From the NCBI GenBank assembly GCA_902489965.1, contig CABUCA010000011.1:1-40435 (forward strand): a stretch of DNA of 40,435 nt, in the 5' to 3' direction. This DNA comes from an uncultured Collinsella sp. (GTDB lineage: Bacteria > Actinomycetota > Coriobacteriia > Coriobacteriales > Coriobacteriaceae). The position numbers and the translations under genes are program-made. The notes under the pieces were generated by a model. The model worked only from the letters and a program-made list of their open reading frames with translations, did no database searches and was not told where the DNA came from. Of the stretch, positions 34,282 through 40,435 are shown one piece after another; position 1 is the stretch's first letter, and each line of letters begins with the position of its first letter.

Positions 34282-34408
34282 AGGATAACACATTTCGCGA
34301 GCGCATCGCCGCGTTCCGTTTTGTTCGCGCTGGGTACAAGGCAGGTAGCTGTGCAAACTGGCCGCGCACCCGCTTGCGACGCTCGGCCTGCGAGATTAAG
34401 GATACGGT

Positions 34409-35992
34409 ATGGGAAAGAAACTCGATAAGAAGGCCAAGGTCGCCGTGGCAAAGGCCGCCAAGGGCGTCAAGGCCGCTAAAGTCGACAAGGCCGTCAAAAA
34501 GTTCCGCAAACTCGAGGGCAAGCTGTGGACTCGTGAGTACCTGCTCAAGATTGCCGAGTTCGATGGAGCGACGATTGCTCCTGCCAATGGTGCTGCCGCC
34601 CGTGCCGACGCCATGGGCACGCTTGCCGGCGAGCATCACAAGCTGCTGACCAGCGAGAAGTCCGTTGAACTCGTACGCTCGTTAGCGCGCGAGACCGTCG
34701 CCGGCGGCAAAATTGACGACCCGCAGCTGCTCGACGAGATCCGTGTGCTCGGTCGCGACCAGCGCGAGGCAAGCGTCATCCCCACCGAGGAGGCCGAGGC
34801 CTGGACCAGGCTCACCTGCGAGGCCGATGCCGTGTGGCACAAGGCCAAGACGGCCAATGACTGGGCGAGCTTTGAGCCCTATGTGGATAGAATCGTCGCC
34901 CAACTTAAGCATCAGGCCGAACTTATGGACCCCAAGCGCGACCCATACGACGTTTGGCTCGACCAGTACGAGCGCGGCCTTTCCGCCAAGAGCTTCGATG
35001 CGTTTTGCGATGAGGTCAAGGCGACGGTCGTGCCGCTCGTGCACGCCATCGGCGAGCGCAGCCAGCAGCCCGATGCCGACTTTTTGCACGCCCGCGTGCC
35101 CGAGGCCGCCCAGCGCGCCATGAGCTTCGACCTTATGAAGCTTGTCGGCCTGAACCTGGACGACACCACGCTTGCCTTTACCGAGCACCCGTTTAGCGAG
35201 GGCTTTGCCGTGGGTGACGCGCGCATCGCGACACACATCTACGAGGACGATTGCATCTCCAACGTCTACAGCATCATCCACGAGGCGGGACACGCCATGT
35301 ACGAGCTGGGCGTCAATCCTGCCTATGCGCGCACCTGTCTTGAGGGTGGCACCTCCATGGGCATCCACGAGAGCCAGAGCCGCTTCTTCGAAAACACCGT
35401 GGGTCGCAGCCGCGCCTTTATGGGACCGCTGCTCGAGGTGCTGCGCCGCCACGCACCCGAGGTCTACGGCGACGTCGACGAGGACACGCTCTACCGCGCC
35501 GTGAACATCGCGCAGCCGTCGTTGATCCGCACCGAGGCCGACGAGCTCACCTATCCGCTGCACGTTATGGTGCGCTACGAGATCGAGCGCATGCTGTTTG
35601 CCGGCGAGGCCACGGCCAAGGACATCCCCGCGCTTTGGAACCGCTTCATGGATGAGTACCTGGGCATTCCCGTTCCCGACGACACGCACGGCTGCCTACA
35701 GGATACGCACTGGAGCGGCGGCTCGTTTGGCTACTTCCCCACCTATGCGCTGGGCAGCGCCTACGACGCCATGTTTGTGCCGGCCATGTGCCGCGACGGC
35801 GTCGACCTTACCGGCGCCTGCGCGAGCGGCGATCTGGCGCCCGTCCGTGCCTGGCTGGGCGAGCACATTTGGCAGTGGGGCCGCGCCAAAGACGCGCTGG
35901 AACTCATCAAGGGCGCCTGCGGCATGGCGTTCGATGCCCGCTACTACTGCAGCTACCTGCAGGACAAGTTCACCACGCTCTACGAGCTGTAA
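34409..35992 (+). CDS. M32 family metallocarboxypeptidase
   Basis: The 527-residue protein is a carboxypeptidase Taq-type zinc enzyme that trims residues from peptide C-termini in the cytoplasm. The zinc motif is IIHEAGHAMYELG (HExxH), with the downstream HESQSRFFENTVGRS glutamate. Further M32 marks are the HPF motif in FTEHPFSEG, IRTEADELTYPLHVMVRYEIE, and GCLQDTHWSGGSFGYFPTYALG. The fold is almost fully helical. The first 35 residues are a Lys/Ala/Val-rich extension not usual in the family. AAGGATAC lies before the ATG. It is divergent from the pheST leader and convergent with glmM. Confidence 0.94.
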   Translation: MGKKLDKKAKVAVAKAAKGVKAAKVDKAVKKFRKLEGKLWTREYLLKIAEFDGATIAPANGAAARADAMGTLAGEHHKLLTSEKSVELVRSLARETVAGGKIDDPQLLDEIRVLGRDQREASVIPTEEAEAWTRLTCEADAVWHKAKTANDWASFEPYVDRIVAQLKHQAELMDPKRDPYDVWLDQYERGLSAKSFDAFCDEVKATVVPLVHAIGERSQQPDADFLHARVPEAAQRAMSFDLMKLVGLNLDDTTLAFTEHPFSEGFAVGDARIATHIYEDDCISNVYSIIHEAGHAMYELGVNPAYARTCLEGGTSMGIHESQSRFFENTVGRSRAFMGPLLEVLRRHAPEVYGDVDEDTLYRAVNIAQPSLIRTEADELTYPLHVMVRYEIERMLFAGEATAKDIPALWNRFMDEYLGIPVPDDTHGCLQDTHWSGGSFGYFPTYALGSAYDAMFVPAMCRDGVDLTGACASGDLAPVRAWLGEHIWQWGRAKDALELIKGACGMAFDARYYCSYLQDKFTTLYEL

Positions 35993-36012
35993 GGCATAAC
36001 CGACACGCCAAC

Positions 36013-36053
36013 GCAAAGGGGACGCCGCGGAACCAATCCGCAGCGTCCCCTTT
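36013..36053. terminator. bidirectional terminator between M32 peptidase and glmM
   Basis: AAAGGGGACGC-CGCGG and CCGCA-GCGTCCCCTTT form a long stem with one mispair around AACCAAT. A-rich and T-rich ends on either side allow it to work for both converging genes. Confidence 0.8.
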
Positions 36054-36089
36054 CCACCTAGTCGTTTAAGAACGTCCCCAATGACTACC

Positions 36090-37421
36090 TTACAGAGCCT
36101 CCAGCGCGGCGGCGATGCGCTTCATGGCGACGTCGGCGGCGGCTTGGTCGGGGGCTTCGGCCAAAACGCGAATCACCGACTCGGTTCCGCTCTTGCGCAC
36201 GAGCACGCGGCCCTCGCCTGCCAGCGCAGCCTCGGCCTCGGCGATGGCGTTCTGCACGCCCATGTTCTCGAGCGCGGCGTCCTTGTCCGCCACGTGCACG
36301 GCCACCTGCGCCTGCGGCAGCAGCTTGCACGGAGCCGTGAGCTGCGAGAGCGTCTCGCGCTCGGCACGAATCACTTCCATCACGCGCAGTGAGGTCATAA
36401 TGCCGTCGCCCGTGCGCTCGATATCGCCAAAGATCGTATGGCCCGTCTGCTCGCCACCCAGGCTGTAGCCGCCCTCTCGCATCTTGGCATACACGTGACG
36501 GTCGCCCACGCCGCTGGTCACGGCGCTCAGACCGGCAAGCTCCAGCGACTTGACCAGGCCAAAGTTGCTGGCAATCGTCGGCACCACGGTACCGCCCGAG
36601 AGTCGCCCGTGCTTGTTCAGATACACGCCGCACACGTACAGGATCTGGTCGCCGTCTACCACGCGACCGCGCTCATCCACGGCCAGGCAGCGGTCGGCAT
36701 CGCCGTCGTAGGCAAAGCCCACGTCCAGGCCCTGCTCCACCACATGGCGCTGCAGACGCTCCATATGCGTGGAGCCGCAGTCGACGTTGATGTTAAAACC
36801 ATCGGGCGCGGCGTTGATCACGCGCACGTCGGCGCCCAGCGCGTCAAACACCGGCTTGGCCACCGAGGACGCCGAGCCGTTGGCGCAGTCGATGCCGATC
36901 TTGACGCCCTGCAGCGAAAAGTTCGCGCTGGCGATGAGCGAAGCAATGTAGCGGTTGCGGCCCTGCATGTAGTCCACCGTGGCGCCGATGTGGTTGCCCG
37001 TGGCCAGCGGCACCTCGCTCTTGCCATCGATGTAGTCCTCGATAAGCTCCAGTACGTCCTCGTCCATCTTAAAACCGTCGCTGTTGACGAGCTTAATGCC
37101 GTTATCGCAAAACGGGTTGTGGCTCGCACTGATCATGATGCCGCAATCGAAGCAGCCCTCCACAGTCTGATGCGCTACGCCCGGCGTGGGGATCACGTGC
37201 AGCATATAGGCGTCCGCGCCGCTCGCGACCAGGCCGCTCACCAGCGCCGCCTCGAACATATAACTCGAGCGACGTGTGTCCTTGCCCACGATGACGCGCG
37301 CCTTAGCACTGCGGTTGGCGCCGTAATACCAGCCCACAAAACGGCCAATCTTATAAGCGTGCTCTACCGTCAGCCCAACGTTGGCCTCGCCGCGAAAGCC
37401 GTCGGTGCCAAAGTACTTCAT
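36090..37421 (-). CDS. glmM: phosphoglucosamine mutase
   Basis: The 443-residue enzyme converts glucosamine-6-phosphate to glucosamine-1-phosphate for peptidoglycan precursor synthesis. It starts MKYFGTDGFRGEAN. The phosphoserine loop is GIMISASHNPFCDNGIKL, the metal-binding loop is FAYDGDADRCLAVDE, the sugar loop is GGEQTGHTIF, and the phosphate-binding loop is RKSGTESVIRV. All four domains are present at normal length. AAGGAGAG stands before the ATG. It is downstream of the DUF4012 gene but separated from it by a terminator, so it is likely transcribed by itself. Confidence 0.97.
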   Translation of the reverse strand: MKYFGTDGFRGEANVGLTVEHAYKIGRFVGWYYGANRSAKARVIVGKDTRRSSYMFEAALVSGLVASGADAYMLHVIPTPGVAHQTVEGCFDCGIMISASHNPFCDNGIKLVNSDGFKMDEDVLELIEDYIDGKSEVPLATGNHIGATVDYMQGRNRYIASLIASANFSLQGVKIGIDCANGSASSVAKPVFDALGADVRVINAAPDGFNINVDCGSTHMERLQRHVVEQGLDVGFAYDGDADRCLAVDERGRVVDGDQILYVCGVYLNKHGRLSGGTVVPTIASNFGLVKSLELAGLSAVTSGVGDRHVYAKMREGGYSLGGEQTGHTIFGDIERTGDGIMTSLRVMEVIRAERETLSQLTAPCKLLPQAQVAVHVADKDAALENMGVQNAIAEAEAALAGEGRVLVRKSGTESVIRVLAEAPDQAAADVAMKRIAAALEAL

Positions 37422-37436
37422 GCGCTCTCCTTACAA

Positions 37437-37467
37437 AATAGGGGCGAACAGATTGCCTGTCCGCCCC
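37437..37467 (-). terminator. terminator of the DUF4012 gene
   Basis: On the minus strand GGGGCGGACAG pairs with CTGTTCGCCCC (one mispair) around GCAAT, followed by TATTTTG. It lies between the DUF4012 stop and the glmM start. Confidence 0.78.
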
Positions 37468-37504
37468 AAAATGGTACTCGATTATCTGCGCTACCAGAAA
37501 AACC

Positions 37505-39817
37505 CTACGCCGACGCGCTGTCGCGAGCCGCCTGGCATGTAGGAGTCTGACGCAGCATAAGCGGCTTGTCCCCCGCCTCGGCCGACGTGGTCAGCGTATA
37601 CGTGATCGTCGTCGTCTCGCCAGCATGCAGGTCAACGGTGCCCGAATAGAAGGGGATTCCATGCCACGTAGCGGCACCAAGACCAAACTGGGTGCCCTCA
37701 ACCGTAAGGTCACTGATGTTGCCGCCCGTCGGGGCAAACAACGAGACATTCAGACGCTCGTCGTCACGCGCGGCATCGGGTGCGCTCGCCGCAACGTAGT
37801 CGGGCAGCTTGCCAGCCTCCTCCTGCGTCATGATGTTCGTCAGGGTAACGGTGATGCGATAGGAACACGTGCCGTCGCCGTTCTTCACGCCCTGACCAAT
37901 CTGAGTGTCGGCGTTCAGATACCAGTCGAGCTTGGAGAAGCTCAGGTTGTTAAAGTAAACGCCGGCAACGGGATCGGCACTCGGATCATCCGGATCGGGC
38001 AGCGAAGCGTCAATGCCCGTCTCTTTGATGGCATTCTGCTCATCATCGTTTCTCATCCACGCGATCAGGCGGCCCTCTTCGGCACCGCGCTCAACGGCAC
38101 TGACAAGCTTCGTAACATCGACATCGCCGATACCGCCAAGGATCTTGTCGAAGGCAGCGCTGGCGACGGATGCAAAGATGCCGTCAGACTCCTCGACCGG
38201 ATAGTTCCAGTACACATCGTGCATGAGGACCTTTGCGGCGTTGGTGCCGTCGACAACCGTTCCGTCGGGCAGCGAGACATTACCGACCAGGCCCAGCAGA
38301 TACTGCAGGAACACCGGGTCGATACCGATGACGCCATCAACGTCCTGTCCATACTGGGACTTCCACAGCGCGGCGACACGCTGCGAGTTGCGGGGCCAAT
38401 CAGGCGAATAGGTATTGCCCGAGTTGTACAGGTTACTGTGGTTGCCGAACAGCGCCTCATCCTCTTCGTCGACGCTCTCGACTGCCTCATCCTCGCTGAG
38501 TCCAATGCGGGGAACAAACTCGCCAATCGACATCTGGCCGTCGGTGACCGAAATCAGACCCTGCGAACCGCCAAAGCCGCCGCAGGCACGAATCTCGACG
38601 TTGTTCATGGCGTACATAAGGTAGTTGCGCGTCTGGCCGTTGGCGCCGAGCATCTGGGGAAGGACGGGGGCGACCTTCTCCGCCGCGTCAACCGCGCCGT
38701 TGAGGGTGGCAAAGCCGTCCTTGGCCTTATCGACCAGCTCGGTCACCTGGGAAATATGAGTATCGCCAATGCCCTGGACCTTCTCGTTGGCGCTCTTGAA
38801 CACCTTCGAGCTGCTGGAAAGCGAATCGGCGACCGCCTGCAGCGCGGACACGTTAATCATGCCGTCCTGGAACAGCTTGCCGGGCGTAGCCTGCGAAAGG
38901 TTATCGGCCATGGGAACCAGCGCATTGCTCGAGACATCGGACAGGGCGTCAATCATGGTGCGGGCCGCGGAGATATCGCTGCCGTACACCGGGACAAACG
39001 AAGCCATCGTCCACAGCGGGCTCGAGGTCTCCGATTTCATGCTAGTGCAGAGCTCGTCGATCTTCTTCGCATCATCGGGCAGCGTCGAAAAATCGCCCGA
39101 CGTGACCCTGTCCTTAAGGCTGCCGACGATCTCGACGGCTTCCTTTGCTTCACCCTTTACGGTCTTAGCCGAGTTAAGCAGCATAAAGCCACTTGCGCCA
39201 AGCGCAACGAGAAGCACCACGACTACGGCGGCGACAATGGCGCCAGTGTGGCGCTTCTTGCGCTCGCCCTTGCGATGGCGATGACGAACCAGGCCGTCCG
39301 AGGTCGAGCTCGACGAGGCGTCGTTGCCATAGTTCAGGCCAAAATCGTAATAATCTTCCTTGGAACCGGAGCCCTTAAACTCGGCACCGTTATCTTCCAA
39401 ACGGGCGAACGTGCCGGTCTCGGAGGCACCCGTATAGATCGTACCAAGGTTGCCCGTAAGCCCCGCGCCACCGGCAGAGGGAGTATTGTTGGCGGCATTG
39501 CCGGCATTAATGTTGCCGGCGGTATTCGCGGCGTTGGCAGCGCCTACGTTGTTCGCAGGTGTCGAAGGAGCCCCACTCGGCTGCGACGTGGGAGTCGCAC
39601 CGCCCGCAAAGACATTCCCTCTTGCGCGACCGGTCTTTTTAGCCTTCTGAGACTGCTCGTACAGAGCGGTAAACATCGCCGTCTCGCCCGGAGACGTGCG
39701 CTTACCGGCGCTGTTCTGACCAGCTCCGCTCGGCATGTCAGCTTTTCCGGCCCCGTTCGAACGCGGCGGAACTGCAGGACGGCCGCTGTCGCTGCCCTTA
39801 AAGTGATTACCAGCCAT
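37505..39817 (-). CDS. DUF4012 membrane-anchored protein
   Basis: This protein of 770 residues has a long disordered cytoplasmic N-terminus with an Asn/Ala/Gly-rich repeat-like stretch (AANAANTAGNINAGNAANN, about residues 90-115). A basic patch (RHRHRKGERKKRH), one membrane helix (GAIVAAVVVVLLVALGASGFMLL, about 195-218) and a large outer part follow. The motif YLMYAMNNVEIRACGGFGGSQGLISV marks DUF4012, a family common near exopolysaccharide or cell-wall genes in actinobacteria, with unknown activity. The start ATG at 39817 has GAGGA upstream. The nearest enzyme gene, glmM, makes a wall precursor, but there is no proof of a link. Confidence 0.85.
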   Translation of the reverse strand: MAGNHFKGSDSGRPAVPPRSNGAGKADMPSGAGQNSAGKRTSPGETAMFTALYEQSQKAKKTGRARGNVFAGGATPTSQPSGAPSTPANNVGAANAANTAGNINAGNAANNTPSAGGAGLTGNLGTIYTGASETGTFARLEDNGAEFKGSGSKEDYYDFGLNYGNDASSSSTSDGLVRHRHRKGERKKRHTGAIVAAVVVVLLVALGASGFMLLNSAKTVKGEAKEAVEIVGSLKDRVTSGDFSTLPDDAKKIDELCTSMKSETSSPLWTMASFVPVYGSDISAARTMIDALSDVSSNALVPMADNLSQATPGKLFQDGMINVSALQAVADSLSSSSKVFKSANEKVQGIGDTHISQVTELVDKAKDGFATLNGAVDAAEKVAPVLPQMLGANGQTRNYLMYAMNNVEIRACGGFGGSQGLISVTDGQMSIGEFVPRIGLSEDEAVESVDEEDEALFGNHSNLYNSGNTYSPDWPRNSQRVAALWKSQYGQDVDGVIGIDPVFLQYLLGLVGNVSLPDGTVVDGTNAAKVLMHDVYWNYPVEESDGIFASVASAAFDKILGGIGDVDVTKLVSAVERGAEEGRLIAWMRNDDEQNAIKETGIDASLPDPDDPSADPVAGVYFNNLSFSKLDWYLNADTQIGQGVKNGDGTCSYRITVTLTNIMTQEEAGKLPDYVAASAPDAARDDERLNVSLFAPTGGNISDLTVEGTQFGLGAATWHGIPFYSGTVDLHAGETTTITYTLTTSAEAGDKPLMLRQTPTCQAARDSASA

Positions 39818-39966
39818 AAAGAAATCCTCGCAATTGAGTCGCAATAGAAAAGTCCATAACGCTATTAGTTTATGGCATATTGAGCATCGACAGCTAAATT
39901 CCAGACACGGATATCAATTGGCGAAAATGTGGCACAACACCTTATCTGTCTTGGCGGCGGCGCCAG

Positions 39967-40435
39967 CTACACCGTAAGGAACATCATCACGATGATCATG
40001 GCGAAGCCGATAAGGTCGGTCGGCAAAAACACCGTGCCCAGCATAACAGCGCTGGTGATGGTCGCCGAGACCGGCTCCACGGTTCCGATAAGGCTTGCAC
40101 GCACCGAACCGATGTCCTTAACGCCCTGCATATAGAGCATGTAGGCGAAAAACGAACCGATGACCACGAACACCGCGAGAGCCTCGATACCGACAGCGTC
40201 AAGTGCCGGCATATGCGCCCAGGGCTGAACCACGGCGCACGAAACGATGCCTGCCGTGAGCATGGCCGAACCCGTGACGATGGGGCTGCCGTATTCGGGC
40301 AGAATCTTAGCGGGAATCACTGCCATGCAGGTGGCGCTGACCGCACACATGAGGCCCGCGATCAAGCCGAGCGGCGAGATGTTCAGGCTGGTGGGATCAC
40401 CTCCGGTAGCGATTAAAAAGGTGCCGCCCAGGGCC
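39967..40435 (-). CDS. EamA/DMT-family transporter, C-terminal part
   Basis: The frame runs off the window end, so only about the last 155 residues are seen. They form roughly five hydrophobic helices with the typical second EamA repeat: ALGGTFLIATGG, SPLGLIAGLMCAVSATCMAV, the FFAYMLYMQGVKDIGSVRASL segment and a closing EPVSATITSAVMLG...LIGFAMIIVMMF. EamA proteins are ten-helix exporters of small metabolites. The substrate cannot be named. It ends 149 bases before the DUF4012 start, in the same direction. Confidence 0.9.
   Translation of the reverse strand, partial: ALGGTFLIATGGDPTSLNISPLGLIAGLMCAVSATCMAVIPAKILPEYGSPIVTGSAMLTAGIVSCAVVQPWAHMPALDAVGIEALAVFVVIGSFFAYMLYMQGVKDIGSVRASLIGTVEPVSATITSAVMLGTVFLPTDLIGFAMIIVMMFLTV

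Noticed and set aside
37625..39847. 740-codon plus-strand frame opposite the DUF4012 gene
   Set aside because: This is a shadow frame; DUF4012 motifs, membrane helix and ribosome site are on the minus strand.

Overview
The window is a G+C-rich, gene-dense bacterial chromosome segment. The tad pilus locus, the Coriobacteriia-type Vsr/DUF559-like protein, the T-box-controlled pheST operon and the general gene style point to an actinobacterium of the class Coriobacteriia, most like Collinsella. The genus is a judgement from memory of related genomes, not a search result. Most genes lie on the minus strand.

Layout. 88-6079: tRNA-Leu(CAG), a housekeeping block (TatD-type nuclease, rsmA, metG, rsmI), a glycoside hydrolase family 5 protein and tRNA-Phe(GAA). 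6203-6793: a toxin/antitoxin-like pair whose toxin reading frame is broken by one extra base near its start. 6812-16411: one compact tad (Flp/type IVb pilus) operon running cpaB, tadZ-like, tadA, tadB, tadC, flp, an unknown membrane protein, three TadE-like proteins, a TadG-like protein and a DUF192 protein, mostly with overlapping ends. 16664-18641: rsgA and a DUF2975 membrane protein with its small XRE regulator. 18803-20094: a plus-strand, A+T-richer cassette of three exported or membrane proteins that I do not recognise as a known system. 20354-24937: a P-type Ca2+ ATPase and, divergently, pyruvate kinase.

25356-30065: a nuclease-fold protein of the DUF559/Vsr-like kind with a large inverted repeat upstream, a zinc-dependent phospholipase C-like protein, and an ECF-type metal transporter (nikMN-nikQ-nikO). 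The transporter is preceded by a perfect GTGTTAC-N14-GTAACAC palindrome that looks like a NikR operator, so nickel is the likely substrate. 30312-34290: pheT and pheS behind a T-box leader. 34409-40435: an M32 carboxypeptidase, glmM, a large DUF4012 membrane protein and the end of an EamA-family transporter cut by the window edge.

The best candidates for something new are the thioredoxin-like/secreted protein/membrane protein cassette (18803-20094), the nuclease-like gene with its inverted repeat (25177-26429), the pilin-like set in which the usual glycine at the processing site is alanine in all four members, the GH5 protein lacking its acid/base glutamate, and the frameshifted toxin with an intact antitoxin.
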